This document shows positions 23,123-31,411 of a stretch of DNA of 47,586 nt, one piece after another (the first letter of the stretch is position 1; the number at the start of each line of letters is the position of its first letter). The notes under the pieces were generated by a model that ran no database searches, was not told the origin of the DNA, and saw only the letters and a program-made list of their open reading frames with translations. The position numbers were made by a program, and so were the translations under genes. The stretch is from Paracoccus limosus (GTDB lineage: Bacteria > Pseudomonadota > Alphaproteobacteria > Rhodobacterales > Rhodobacteraceae). Location: contig NZ_WMIF01000027.1 in assembly GCF_009711185.1 (NCBI RefSeq), positions 1 to 47,586 of the forward strand, read 5' to 3'.

Positions 23123-24291
23123 GGCATCGCAATCCCGCCCTGAGCGACCGAAAGGCTGCGCATCTCGTCCTCGGGTGTGATCATATAGGGATCAGGCGCC
23201 ACTGCGGCGGGGGCTGCCGCCAGAATGCGGAATTGCCCCTCTGGGGTGACGCGACCGATCCGGGGCCAAAGCCGTGTATGCTGCGTCGCGCGGTCAATCC
23301 CGACCAGCCCCTGCGGCGCAAGAAAGGGCTGATCGGGCAAGGCGCGCCGCACAGCCTCTGGTTCCAGCGAGCCGCAGCGCCTGACCGCCGCCGCGAACAG
23401 ATGCATCTGCAGATAGACGGCCTCGGTCGTCGAACAGACGTCAAGCGACGATCCGAACCGCTGCGCATAGGCCGCCAGAAAGGCGCGGTTCTGGGGGCTG
23501 GCGATGCTTTGGAAATAAGGCGCGGATGAAATATGTCCGGCGGCGTCCAGCAGGTCCATGCCCGCAATCTCGGCCTCGCTGGTGACGGGGCTGGCGATGG
23601 GGCGCTGCCAGGGATCAATGCCGCGCCGACGGTAACCGCGATAAAAGGGCAGGATGTTGTCACCCACCAATGTCGAGATCACCAGCACATCGGGATGGGC
23701 GGCGATTTCGTCCAGGATCCGCTCGATCTGCTCGTTGGCCGGGGCCATTGGCACGTAGCGTTCCTCGACCACCGCGCCACCGTTCATCGAGACATAGTCG
23801 CGCACGATGCGGTTGGTTTCATAGGGAAAGACATAGTTCGAGCCCACCAGATAGAAGCGCCGGCCATGGCTTTTCAGCATGTGTTGCAGCATCAGCGTGA
23901 TGTTCTGATTGGGCGCGCAACCGGAATAGATGCAGTTCTGCGAGAACTCGAAGCCTTCGTAAAAGGTCGGAAAGAACAGCAGGCCGCCATGACGCTCGAC
24001 CTCGGGCAGCACAGCCTTGCGGCAGGCCGAGGTATAGCAGCCAAAGATATAGCGAACGCCCTGTTCTGCGAGCATTTCTGCCGCGCCCAGCTTGTAAAGC
24101 CGCGGCACCGATTGCGGATCGCAGCCGAGGATCTGGAGGTCGCGCCCCAGCAGGCCGCCCTCTGCATTGATCTGCTCGACCGCAAGGATTGCCGCTCGCT
24201 TCAGACTGCTTTCGACACGCGCCGTGCCGCCGGTCTCCGAGAAAAGTGTGCCGATGGCGATCGGGTCGGATGATTGGGATCTGATCATCAT
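23119..24291 (-). CDS. cytosolic UrtA/AmiC-like ligand sensor
   Basis: 390-aa type-I binding-protein fold closely resembling UrtA of this locus: F-G-C-Y-T-S-A-C-R-K-A-V-L-P, F-F-P-T-F-Y-E-G, G-C-A-P-N-Q and V-G-S-N-Y-V-F-P all recur in the same order. It has no signal peptide, so it stays in the cytoplasm like AmiC, the amide sensor that controls AmiR. The start is uncertain: ATG 24291 (or 24288) fits the lack of a leader, TTG 24345 has an AGGTG site. It overlaps the ANTAR gene by 4 nt. Expected role: sequester the ANTAR partner until urea or an amide binds. Confidence 0.88.
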   Translation of the reverse strand: MMIRSQSSDPIAIGTLFSETGGTARVESSLKRAAILAVEQINAEGGLLGRDLQILGCDPQSVPRLYKLGAAEMLAEQGVRYIFGCYTSACRKAVLPEVERHGGLLFFPTFYEGFEFSQNCIYSGCAPNQNITLMLQHMLKSHGRRFYLVGSNYVFPYETNRIVRDYVSMNGGAVVEERYVPMAPANEQIERILDEIAAHPDVLVISTLVGDNILPFYRGYRRRGIDPWQRPIASPVTSEAEIAGMDLLDAAGHISSAPYFQSIASPQNRAFLAAYAQRFGSSLDVCSTTEAVYLQMHLFAAAVRRCGSLEPEAVRRALPDQPFLAPQGLVGIDRATQHTRLWPRIGRVTPEGQFRILAAAPAAVAPDPYMITPEDEMRSLSVAQGGIAMP

Positions 24292-24375
24292 ATGATATGC
24301 TTCATCCAGATCAGGCAGCATGGTCCACGCGGGGACTGCCGCCAAGAATTAACACCTGAAACGTATCACATGGCT

Positions 24376-24391
24376 TGATCCTATGAGATCA
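24376..24391. promoter_or_regulatory. interrupted palindrome upstream of the urea sensor gene
   Basis: TGATC-CTATGA-GATCA lies 85 bp upstream of the ATG at 24291, between it and the permease relic. It may be a regulator site; short symmetric TGATC arms are also frequent by chance, so this is a weak call. Confidence 0.25.
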
Positions 24392-24529
24392 GCTTGGACT
24401 TGCAAAGCGTTCTTTCTAAGCCTGTGCCGATCTGGAGATCGCGGATCAGCTTTGCGCCCATGCCGATTTTTCCAGTCGACCGGCTGGAGTCGATCCATGA
24501 TCCATTCCACGGCGCGCTAGCCGCCAATG

Positions 24530-24760
24530 CCGATCACCGGCGGCGCCAAGGGCATCACCTCGGTCCCGATGCCGGGCGGGGTGTCGCTGTTTGGCCTGAC
24601 CCTGTCCCCGATTTCGCCCGCCTGCAAAATCCGCGTCAGGCGTTCTACTTCGTCGCGATGGTGCTGATGGTGCTGGTCTATCTGGTGCTGTGGCGCATCG
24701 TGAATTCCCGCATCGGCCACCTGTTTCGCAGCCTGAAGCAGAGCGAGGACCTGTCGCCCG
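24530..24760 (+). pseudogene. relic of a LivM-type branched-chain amino-acid permease
   Basis: Two adjoining frames give neighbouring pieces of one membrane permease. The first (about 24530-24614) reads P-I-T-G-G-A-K-G-I-T-S-V-P-M-P-G-G-V-S-L-F-G-L, which is the conserved N-T-G/I-T-G-G loop of LivM. The second, shifted by one frame (about 24600-24760), reads F-Y-F-V-A-M-V-L-M-V-L-V-Y-L-V-L-W-R-I-V-N-S-R-I-G, the next membrane span and coupling loop. Both ends are missing. It is a short, frameshifted leftover of a gene beside the urt cluster, which uses the same permease family. No function now. Confidence 0.75.
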
Positions 24761-24781
24761 TCGCGCCCTTGCGACCGCCCC

Positions 24782-25252
24782 TCAGACCCGCCCCGTCCCG
24801 CCGATCCGCAGGGCGGCGGTCATCGCCCGGTCCAGCGCCTGCAGAAAACGCGTGCGTTCGGCCTTGCCGAAACCGCCGCCCTTGCCCTGCAGGAACGGAT
24901 CGGCCGCGCGCAGGTCTTGCATCAGGTCGCGCGTGGCCAGCCGGCCGCCGATATTGGCCGGGGTCAGCACCTCGCCATCGGGCTGGATCACCTGCGCCCC
25001 GGCCTTCAGGCAGCGGTCCGCCAGCGGAATGTCGGAGGTCACTACCACATCGCCCGGCCCGCAGGCGGCGGCGATCCATTTGTCGGCCTCGTCCGGGCCG
25101 TCGGGCACGATCTGCAGGCTGACGAAGGGGTTGGGTGAGGGCCGCAGCCCGCCATTGCAGACCAGAACCATCGGCAGGCGCAGACGGGTGGCGACGCGCT
25201 CGGCCTCGGATTTGACCGGGCAGGCGTCGGCGTCGATGTAAAGCGTGGTCAT
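24782..25252 (-). CDS. YaiI/YqxD family protein (DUF188)
   Basis: 156-aa soluble protein of the UPF0178/YaiI family, recognised by the N-terminal [14 protein letters not shown] (Asp residues of a PIN-like fold), [21 protein letters not shown] and the C-terminal [21 protein letters not shown]. The family may be a nucleic-acid enzyme (PIN-like), but its role is not established. The start at ATG 25252 overlaps the stop of the YitT-family gene by ATGA. Length is typical. Confidence 0.92.
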   Translation of the reverse strand: MTTLYIDADACPVKSEAERVATRLRLPMVLVCNGGLRPSPNPFVSLQIVPDGPDEADKWIAAACGPGDVVVTSDIPLADRCLKAGAQVIQPDGEVLTPANIGGRLATRDLMQDLRAADPFLQGKGGGFGKAERTRFLQALDRAMTAALRIGGTGRV

Positions 25253-25968
25253 GGTGTTGTATCCTTTGGTCCGTGGCGCGGGCCGGCATCGGTGCCCTGC
25301 GCGTTGGCGCGATTGTCGCCGCCCGCGGCGGGCCTGCCAAGGGGCCGGGCCTTGCCGACAAAGCCGTTGTAGCGCCCCGGCACATGGTTCCATGCCAGCA
25401 CCAGATTCAGGATCACCGCCCCCAGCAACGACCACAGCCACGCCCGCCGCTCCATGATCAGGCTGGCGCAGGCAAAGATCACCAGATCGCAGGCCAGCTG
25501 CACATAACCCGCGCGCAGATGCGGCCAGCGTGACTGGATCGCGACCGCCATCATGCTGATGCCGCCCAGCGAGGCGCCGTGGCGCACCACTGCCAGAAGG
25601 CCCAGCCCGCAAAGCACACCAAAGGCGACGGCGGCGATGCCCGGTTGCAGGCGGTCGAAATGCATCAGCCCCGGCAGATAGGAGACCAGCAGCGACAGGG
25701 CGGTAACGCAGGCAAAGCTGCGCAGCGCAAAGCCGGGGCCAAGCGCGCGGGCGCCAAAGGCATAGAAGGGCAGGTTGGCCAGAAAGAACGCGCTGCCAAA
25801 GGACAGCCCGCTGAAATGCGCGATGATGCGGGCGATGCCGGCGGCCTGACCGGTGATCAGCCCGGCGCTGTTGAGAATGACCAGCGACAGCGCCGCACTG
25901 GTCAGGCCGATGAAGATACCCTGAATATCGTCCAGAATCCGGGATTGGCCGAGACGGGGAAGGCGCAT
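25249..25968 (-). CDS. YitT-family membrane protein
   Basis: 239-aa inner-membrane protein with about five or six spans. Family pattern: [16 protein letters not shown] near residue 20, then [30 protein letters not shown], and a second repeat with [16 protein letters not shown]. The last 35 residues are polar and cytoplasmic. Start at ATG 25968 with AGAAGG spaced 6 nt; a GTG two codons earlier is less well placed. YitT proteins are probable transporters of unknown substrate. Confidence 0.88.
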   Translation of the reverse strand: MRLPRLGQSRILDDIQGIFIGLTSAALSLVILNSAGLITGQAAGIARIIAHFSGLSFGSAFFLANLPFYAFGARALGPGFALRSFACVTALSLLVSYLPGLMHFDRLQPGIAAVAFGVLCGLGLLAVVRHGASLGGISMMAVAIQSRWPHLRAGYVQLACDLVIFACASLIMERRAWLWSLLGAVILNLVLAWNHVPGRYNGFVGKARPLGRPAAGGDNRANAQGTDAGPRHGPKDTTP

Positions 25969-26092
25969 GGACACCCTTCTGCCCCATGGCCGGGGCCTGC
26001 GCTGGGTTGCGATCTGCCGCCGGAACCTCCCCCTTTCCGGCGGTGCCTGATCCCTGCCGCAGATGCGACAGGGACATGTCCGGGACCGGCGT

Positions 26093-27184
26093 TCAGCCGA
26101 TCACGCGCACCCAGCCATGCGGATCGGGGATCGCGCCGCGCTGGATGCCGATCAGCGTGTTGCGCAGCCGGTCGGTGACCGGACCGCCGGTGCCGTTGCC
26201 GATCTGGAAGCTGCCCTCGGCCGATTTGACCGTGCCGACCGAGGCCATGACGGCGGCGGTGCCGCAGACGAACACCTCGGTCAGCCGGCCCGACTGGGCG
26301 TCGGCCTGCCATTCGGCAAAGGAATAGGGCCGCTCCTCGATGGCGATGCCGGCGTCCTGCGCCAGCGTGATCACCGATTTGCGGGTGATGCCGGGCAGGA
26401 TCGTGCCGAGGGGTGGGGTGACGATGCTGCCATCCGCCATGACGAAGAAGATGTTCATGCCGCCCAGCTCTTCGACCCAGTTCCGCTCGGCCGCGTCCAG
26501 AAACACCACCTGATCACAGCCATTGGCGCTGGCCTCGGCCTGCGCGGCAAGGCTGCCGGCATAGTTGCCGCCGCATTTCGCCGCCCCCGTGCCGCCCTGC
26601 GCGGCGCGGGTGTAGTTCTGCGACACCCAGATCGAGATCGGCTTGGCGCCGCCCTTGAAATAGGGTCCGACCGGCGAGGCGATGACCGAAAAGATGTATT
26701 CCCGCGACGGGCGCACGCCCAGAAATGCCTCGGAGGCGAACATGAAGGGGCGCAGATACAGGCTCGCGCCCTCGGCCTCGGGGATCCATGCCGCATCGAC
26801 GGCCAGAAGCTGTTCGATCGCGGCAAGGAAATCGGCTTCGGGCAGTTCCGGCATCGCCATGCGCCGGGCCGAGGCGTTGAAGCGCTTGGCGTTCTCGTCG
26901 GGGCGGAACAGCACGATGCGGCCGTTGACGTCGCGATAGGCCTTCATGCCCTCAAAGATTTCCTGCGCGTAATGCAGCACGCTGCCGGCGGGGTCGATCT
27001 GGAAGGGCGCGCGCGCCGTGATGCGCGGCGAATGCCAGCCGCGATCCGCATGCCAGTCGATGATCGCCATGTGGTCCGAGAACAGCGTGCCGAAGCCCAG
27101 ATTGCGGAAGGCCTCGACCCGCTCGGCCTCGGGCATGGGATTGGCATTGCGGTGGACGGCAAAGGTCAATGGTGCGGTGCTCAT
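26093..27184 (-). CDS. ilvE: branched-chain amino-acid aminotransferase
   Basis: 363-aa PLP-dependent class IV aminotransferase, the long BCAT type found in eukaryotes and many bacteria. It interconverts Leu, Ile and Val with their 2-oxo acids using glutamate. Features: F-G-T-L-F-S-D-H-M, H-Y-A-Q-E-I-F-E-G-M-K-A-Y, Y-L-R-P-F-M-F-A, the PLP-lysine in A-K-C-G-G-N-Y-A-G-S-L (about residue 200) and E-E-L-G-G-M-N-I-F-F, followed by the T-x-T-A-A-V region. It appears to be a single gene: the next minus-strand gene ends 118 nt after its stop, and the next upstream gene is divergent. Confidence 0.96.
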   Translation of the reverse strand: MSTAPLTFAVHRNANPMPEAERVEAFRNLGFGTLFSDHMAIIDWHADRGWHSPRITARAPFQIDPAGSVLHYAQEIFEGMKAYRDVNGRIVLFRPDENAKRFNASARRMAMPELPEADFLAAIEQLLAVDAAWIPEAEGASLYLRPFMFASEAFLGVRPSREYIFSVIASPVGPYFKGGAKPISIWVSQNYTRAAQGGTGAAKCGGNYAGSLAAQAEASANGCDQVVFLDAAERNWVEELGGMNIFFVMADGSIVTPPLGTILPGITRKSVITLAQDAGIAIEERPYSFAEWQADAQSGRLTEVFVCGTAAVMASVGTVKSAEGSFQIGNGTGGPVTDRLRNTLIGIQRGAIPDPHGWVRVIG

Positions 27185-27397
27185 GCTCGTGGTCTTTCTT
27201 CAGCTTTGCAGCGGGTCGGTAGCAGCAAACCAGTCCACCGGACAGGCGGTCAACCCGCGATCGCCAAAGAATGTGACTCGGGCCGGGCCGGCGGGCAAGG
27301 GATGGCGTTCGCCGCCAGGACCGGATCGTGCCCCGGCAGGGGCGGGACGGGGGCCGCCCCGCCGCGACAGGGCGCCGCGCCGCAATACTTGACCAAA

Positions 27398-27412
27398 TTT
27401 ATTGCCAATAAA
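27398..27412. promoter_or_regulatory. perfect 15-bp palindrome, probable operator of the metal-uptake operon
   Basis: TTTATTG-C-CAATAAA is a perfect 7-1-7 palindrome located 55 bp upstream of the ATG at 27467, with TTGACC at 27389-27394 just before it as a possible -35 element. The AT-rich palindrome in GC-rich DNA resembles binding sites of Fur-superfamily or similar metal regulators, which fits repression of chelate uptake when the metal is plentiful. The regulator cannot be identified from this window. Confidence 0.55.
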
Positions 27413-27466
27413 CCGCGCCGGTGCTAGAGCGCGCCCAAATCTTGCACAAGGACCGGGCCGCATCCG

Positions 27467-28480
27467 ATGTTTCGCGTTTCTCAAGCCATTCTCACCGCGA
27501 TGGCGGTGCTGTCCGTCGCCGCACCGCTGCATGCCGCGCCGACGCAATACCCGCTGAAGCTGATGAATTGCGGCACCGAGATCACCATCGAGAAGGCGCC
27601 GCAGCATGCCGTCGCGCTGGGCCAGAACAGCGCCGAGATCCTGCTGATGCTGGGTCTGCAGGACCGGCTGGCGGCGACCGCCTTCTGGCCGACCAAGGTG
27701 CTGCCGGAACTGGAGCAGGCCAATGCCAAGGTCGAGGTGCTGACCGTCGAACAGCCCACGCTGGAAGGCATTCTGGCCAAGGAGCCCGATTTCGTCGCGG
27801 CCCAGCTGCCGCTGCTTCTGGGCGATGACAGCAAGGTCGCCAAGCGTCAGGATTTTGCCGATCTGGGCATCCCCAGCTATCTGTCGCCCGGCGTCTGCAA
27901 CACGCGCAAGGATTCCGGCGACATCTATGGCAGCCGCGCCGAGCTGTGGAACATGGACCTGCTGTATCAGGAAATCGACGAGCTTTCGCGCATCTTCGAC
28001 GTGGCTGACCGCGGGCAGGCGCTGATCGAGCGTTTCCGCCAGCGCGAGGCGGCGCTGCGCGCGCGCTTCCAGCCCGACCCGGAGCGCACCTTCCTGTTCT
28101 GGTTCTCCAGCCCCTCGACGGCCGATGACGCCTATCTGGGCGGCAAGAACGGCGCCTCGGGCTTTATCGCCAACCTGCTGGGCGGCCACAACGCCATCAC
28201 CACCGAGGCGGAATGGCCCACCGTCGGCTGGGAGGGCATCATCGCCGCCGATCCGACCTATATCGTCGCCGCCGCGCTGGACCGTAACCGCTGGGATCTG
28301 GACCGCGCCGAAACCAAGATCGAATTCCTCAAGTCCGATCCTTCGGTCAGCCAGATGAAAGCCGTGCGCGAGGGCCATATCCTGACCATGAACGGCGCCG
28401 CCATGAACCCGACCATCCGCACGATCTATGGTGCCGAAGAGCTGGCGGACCAGCTGGACGCGCAGCGGCCCGCGCAATGA
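27467..28480 (+). CDS. periplasmic substrate-binding protein, iron-chelate/B12 type
   Basis: 337-aa exported binding protein with an N-terminal signal peptide cleaved near A-P-L-H-A-A. Class III (FepB/BtuF-like) fold: G-Q-N-S-A-E-I-L-L-M-L-G-L-Q-D-R-L at residues 50-66 and later W-P-T-V-G-W-E-G-I-I-A-A-D-P-T-Y-I. It is followed by a FecCD-type permease and an ATPase in coupled order, a complete importer for a siderophore, heme or cobalamin-like chelate. The substrate is uncertain because no TonB-dependent receptor or biosynthetic gene is in view. A palindrome lies 55 bp upstream. The stop overlaps the permease start. Confidence 0.9.
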   Translation: MFRVSQAILTAMAVLSVAAPLHAAPTQYPLKLMNCGTEITIEKAPQHAVALGQNSAEILLMLGLQDRLAATAFWPTKVLPELEQANAKVEVLTVEQPTLEGILAKEPDFVAAQLPLLLGDDSKVAKRQDFADLGIPSYLSPGVCNTRKDSGDIYGSRAELWNMDLLYQEIDELSRIFDVADRGQALIERFRQREAALRARFQPDPERTFLFWFSSPSTADDAYLGGKNGASGFIANLLGGHNAITTEAEWPTVGWEGIIAADPTYIVAAALDRNRWDLDRAETKIEFLKSDPSVSQMKAVREGHILTMNGAAMNPTIRTIYGAEELADQLDAQRPAQ

Positions 28481-29511
28481 GCACCGCGCAATTGCGCGGC
28501 TCGGGGGGCTTCGTGGCCCTGCTGGTGGCGGGGCTGGCCGGGCTGGTGCTGGTCGTGGCACTGGCCGTCAGTCTGGGCGAGCTGCGCGTGCCGCTGGGCA
28601 CCGTGGCGCTGTCGGTGGGCAACCATCTGGGCCTGAGTTCGGCCCAGATCAGCCGCATTCAGGACAGCGTGGTCTGGGATCTGCGGCTGAGCCGGGCGCT
28701 GGTGGCGGCTATGTGCGGGGCGGGGCTGGCCATCTGCGGCGCCATCCTGCAATCGCTGCTGCGCAACACGCTGGCCGAGCCCTATGTGCTGGGCGTCTCG
28801 GCCGGGGCCTCGACCGGGGCGGTGTCGGTGATCATCCTTGGGATCGGGGCAGGGGCGGTGTCGCTGTCGGCCGGGGCCTTTCTGGGGGCGCTGGCCGCCT
28901 TTGGCTTTGTGGCGCTGCTATCGAACGGCGGGCGCGGCGGGGCGGATCGCACCATTCTGGCCGGGGTGGCGGCGGCGCAGCTGTTCAACGCGCTGACCGC
29001 CTATATCGTCACCACCGCCGGCAATGCCCAGCAGGCGCGCGATGTGATGTTCTGGCTGCTGGGCAGTTTCGGCGGCGTGCGCTGGCCCGAGTTCCAGTTG
29101 CTCGCCGGAGTGATGGTGGTCGGTCTGGCCGTCTGCATCTGGCACGCACGGGCGCTGGACGCCTTTACCTTTGGCGATGACGCGGCGGCCTCGATGGGCA
29201 TTGCGGTCGGGCGGGTGCGGATCGTGCTTTTCGCCACCACGGCGCTGGTCACGGCGACGATCGTCAGCATGGTCGGCTCGATCGGCTTCGTCGGGCTGGT
29301 GGTGCCGCATGCCGTGCGTTTCCTGATCGGGCCGGGGCATCTGCGGCTGTTGCCGGCCTGCGCGGTCATCGGCGCCATCTTCATGGTGCTGGCCGATATC
29401 GTGTCGCGCAGCCTGATCGCCCAGCAGACCCTGCCCATCGGCATCGTCACCGCGCTGGTGGGCGTGCCCTGTTTTTCGTTGATCCTCTATCGCGCGCGGA
29501 GGCCGGAATGA
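28477..29511 (+). CDS. FecCD-family ABC transporter permease
   Basis: 344-aa permease with about nine to ten hydrophobic spans. Characteristic blocks: R-L-S-R-A-L-V-A-A-M-C-G-A-G-L-A-I-C-G-A-I-L-Q at about 71-93, N-T-L-A-E-P-Y-V-L-G-V-S-A-G-A-S (about 97-112), and near the C-terminus G-S-I-G-F-V-G-L-V-V-P-H-A-V-R, the coupling region to the ATPase. These define FecCD/BtuC importers of siderophores, heme or vitamin B12. The start overlaps the binding-protein stop by ATGA and its own stop overlaps the ATPase start, so the three genes are co-translated. A homodimer forms the channel. Confidence 0.93.
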   Translation: MSTAQLRGSGGFVALLVAGLAGLVLVVALAVSLGELRVPLGTVALSVGNHLGLSSAQISRIQDSVVWDLRLSRALVAAMCGAGLAICGAILQSLLRNTLAEPYVLGVSAGASTGAVSVIILGIGAGAVSLSAGAFLGALAAFGFVALLSNGGRGGADRTILAGVAAAQLFNALTAYIVTTAGNAQQARDVMFWLLGSFGGVRWPEFQLLAGVMVVGLAVCIWHARALDAFTFGDDAAASMGIAVGRVRIVLFATTALVTATIVSMVGSIGFVGLVVPHAVRFLIGPGHLRLLPACAVIGAIFMVLADIVSRSLIAQQTLPIGIVTALVGVPCFSLILYRARRPE

Positions 29512-30263
29512 GCATCCGCGCCGAGAACCTGATCTGGCGCGTGGGGCGCAAGACCATCCTTGACGACGTGTCGCTGGCCGTCGAGCCGGGCAGCGTGCTG
29601 GGGCTTTTGGGGCCGAACGGTTCGGGCAAGTCGTCGCTGTTGCGGCTTTTGGCCGGGCTGCGCCGGCCCCATGCCGGGCGGGTCACACTGGACGGCACCG
29701 ACATCGCCCGCATCCGGCGGCGCGATCTGGCGCGGCGGGTGGCGCTGGTGCATCAGCATGCCGCGACCGAACTGAACGTGACCGTCGAAGAGGTGGTGAC
29801 GCTGGGCCGCACCCCGCATCGCGCGCCGCTGGCCGGCTGGACCGCCGCCGATGCCGCCGCCGTCGAGACCGCACTGGCGCAGGTCGGCATGTCCGGTTTC
29901 CGCCGGCAGGGCTGGCAAAGCCTGTCGGGGGGCGAGCGTCAGCGCGTGCAGATCGCCCGCGCCCTTGCGCAAGAGCCGCGCGAGCTGTTTCTGGACGAGC
30001 CGACCAACCATCTGGACATCCAGCACCAGCTGGAGCTGTTGCGCCTGATCTCGCGCCTGCGGCTGACCAGCATCGTGGCGCTGCACGATCTCAACCACGC
30101 GGCGATGTTCTGCGACCGGCTGGTGGTTCTGGACCAGGGCCGCATCATCAGCCATGGCACCCCGGACGAGGTGCTGACCCCCGATCTGCTGCGGGACGTG
30201 TTCAAGGTCGATTGCCATTTCCATCGCGACGACGAGGGGCGGCGGCACATCCTGTTCCGCTAG
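29508..30263 (+). CDS. ABC transporter ATP-binding protein, iron-chelate/B12 type
   Basis: 251-aa ATPase of the FecE/BtuD type. Walker A G-P-N-G-S-G-K-S at about 36-43, Q-loop V-H-Q-H-A, signature L-S-G-G-E-R-Q-R-V at about 140-148, Walker B L-F-L-D-E-P-T-N-H-L-D and the His switch in V-A-L-H-D-L-N-H-A-A. The T-N-H-L-D-I-Q-H-Q after Walker B is standard for this branch. It powers the FecCD permease upstream and ends the operon. Start overlaps the permease stop (ATGA, 29508-29511). Confidence 0.94.
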   Translation: MSIRAENLIWRVGRKTILDDVSLAVEPGSVLGLLGPNGSGKSSLLRLLAGLRRPHAGRVTLDGTDIARIRRRDLARRVALVHQHAATELNVTVEEVVTLGRTPHRAPLAGWTAADAAAVETALAQVGMSGFRRQGWQSLSGGERQRVQIARALAQEPRELFLDEPTNHLDIQHQLELLRLISRLRLTSIVALHDLNHAAMFCDRLVVLDQGRIISHGTPDEVLTPDLLRDVFKVDCHFHRDDEGRRHILFR

Positions 30264-30783
30264 GCGGCGATTGCCGGCCGGGGCGATGCGGGCAGGGGTG
30301 GTGATATCGACCCGAGACGCCCGCGCCCGGCGAGACGCCGCCGGCCAAGGGCTGAGCCCCGCCCGCGCGGTGCTGTGATGCACCTGCCGGCTTTTTGCCC
30401 GTTTACCCTGCCTTGCATCTGGGCAGGGCGGGGGCAATGACGCAAGGTCGCGCCGGTCCGCGCCCGGCCGTTGTTGTTTCATGCCGGTTTTGTCTGTATG
30501 GGCAGGCCATCTGCCGGTCGCAGCCGTCACGGGCCGGGCTTGGCGGATCCCGCGGCCGCCGCGGGTCAGAAAAAACCACGGTATCGACCGGCGCGCCATG
30601 CGCGGGCGGGTCGGCCCGGCAGAGCGACCTTGCAGGGCAGGGGCTTCGACGGGCAGGTCGGTCGGGAAACCGGTCCCGATGCCGCCGATGCAGCAAAGTG
30701 TGATCTGCCATGTCGCCTTCTTGCCTTCGACCTATGGTCCCCGCCCGTGCCCTTGGCCCGCGCCTGCCCCTGAGGGCATCGCG
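30264..30783. other. gene-free spacer
   Basis: 520 bp of very GC-rich sequence between the ABC operon and the acetyltransferase gene. Frames run through it on both strands, but their composition (Arg, Pro, Gly, Ala) and overlap look like chance. I see no tRNA, clear promoter, terminator or repeat array. It probably holds the promoter of the gene at 30784 and the end of the ABC transcript. Confidence 0.4.
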
Positions 30784-31368
30784 ATGAGCCGCGCCGGCTA
30801 CCCGGCCAAGGCCAAGGCGCGTCCGCGCTTTGCCCCCTCCATCGGCGACAGCAACGGCAATCCGCGCGGCATCCGCCTGCGCGTGCTGATCGCCGAGGAT
30901 TACCGCACGCATGGCGGCGACTGGTTCTCGGAGGGGTTCTGGGTGCTGTTCTGGCACCGGTTCGGCAATTGGCGCATGGGCCTGCCCAAGCCGCTGCGAA
31001 TGCCGATGTCGCTGATCTATCGCATCATGTTCCGCTGGGCCTCGCGCACGACGAGGATCTATCTGCCCTATACCGTCCGCGTCGGCCGCCGCCTGCGGCT
31101 GGAGCATTTCGGCGGCATGATCCTTGTCGCGCAGCAGATCGGCGACGATGTGATCATCCGGCAGAACACCACGCTGGGCATCGCCCGCATGAATGAACTG
31201 CATGACCGTCCGGTGATCGGCAATGGCGTCGATATCGGCGCCGGGGCAGTCATTCTGGGCGGTGTGCTGGTTGGCGATGGCGCCGTGGTCGGCGCCAATG
31301 CCGTGGTGCTGCGCGACGTGCCACCCGGCGCGGTGGTGGGGGGCGTCCCGGCGCAGGTGCTGAAATAG
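30784..31368 (+). CDS. hexapeptide-repeat acyltransferase, serine acetyltransferase-like
   Basis: 194-aa protein. After a basic, helical N-terminal half (residues 1-105, with W-F-S-E-G-F-W-V-L-F-W-H-R-F-G-N-W) comes a left-handed beta-helix: I-G-D-D-V-I-I-R-Q-N-T-T-L-G, R-P-V-I-G-N-G-V-D-I-G-A-G-A-V-I-L-G, G-D-G-A-V-V-G-A-N-A-V-V and the capping G-V-P-A-Q-V-L-K. The arrangement matches serine O-acetyltransferase-like and sugar-acetylating enzymes. It lacks the long helical CysE domain, so an O-acetyltransferase for a glycan or another metabolite is as likely as cysteine synthesis. Convergent with the DUF6134-ending operon, sharing a terminator. Confidence 0.85.
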   Translation: MSRAGYPAKAKARPRFAPSIGDSNGNPRGIRLRVLIAEDYRTHGGDWFSEGFWVLFWHRFGNWRMGLPKPLRMPMSLIYRIMFRWASRTTRIYLPYTVRVGRRLRLEHFGGMILVAQQIGDDVIIRQNTTLGIARMNELHDRPVIGNGVDIGAGAVILGGVLVGDGAVVGANAVVLRDVPPGAVVGGVPAQVLK

Positions 31369-31369
31369 C

Positions 31370-31403
31370 GCCCCCGCCGCCCGATCCGGGGCGCGGCGGG
31401 GGC
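31370..31403. terminator. bidirectional GC-rich hairpin
   Basis: GCCCCCGCCGC (31370-31380) and GCGGCGGGGGC (31393-31403) form a perfect 11-bp stem with a 12-nt loop, between the ends of two convergent genes (31368 and 31412). No U-run, but placement fits termination of both. Confidence 0.7.
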
Positions 31404-31411
31404 CGCCGACA

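Noticed and set aside
24376..24391. Sigma-54 or NtrC control of the urea operon
   Set aside because: No -24/-12 (GG-N10-GC) promoter was seen upstream of the sensor gene; only a weak palindrome is present.
27421..27466. Cobalamin riboswitch before the chelate-uptake operon
   Set aside because: The leader is short and shows no B12-box-like sequence or long folded region; the palindrome at 27398-27412 is the only clear signal.
30471..30773. Frames of about 100 codons in the spacer before the acetyltransferase
   Set aside because: Composition is Arg/Gly/Pro-rich in all frames, with no ribosome site and no recognisable domain.
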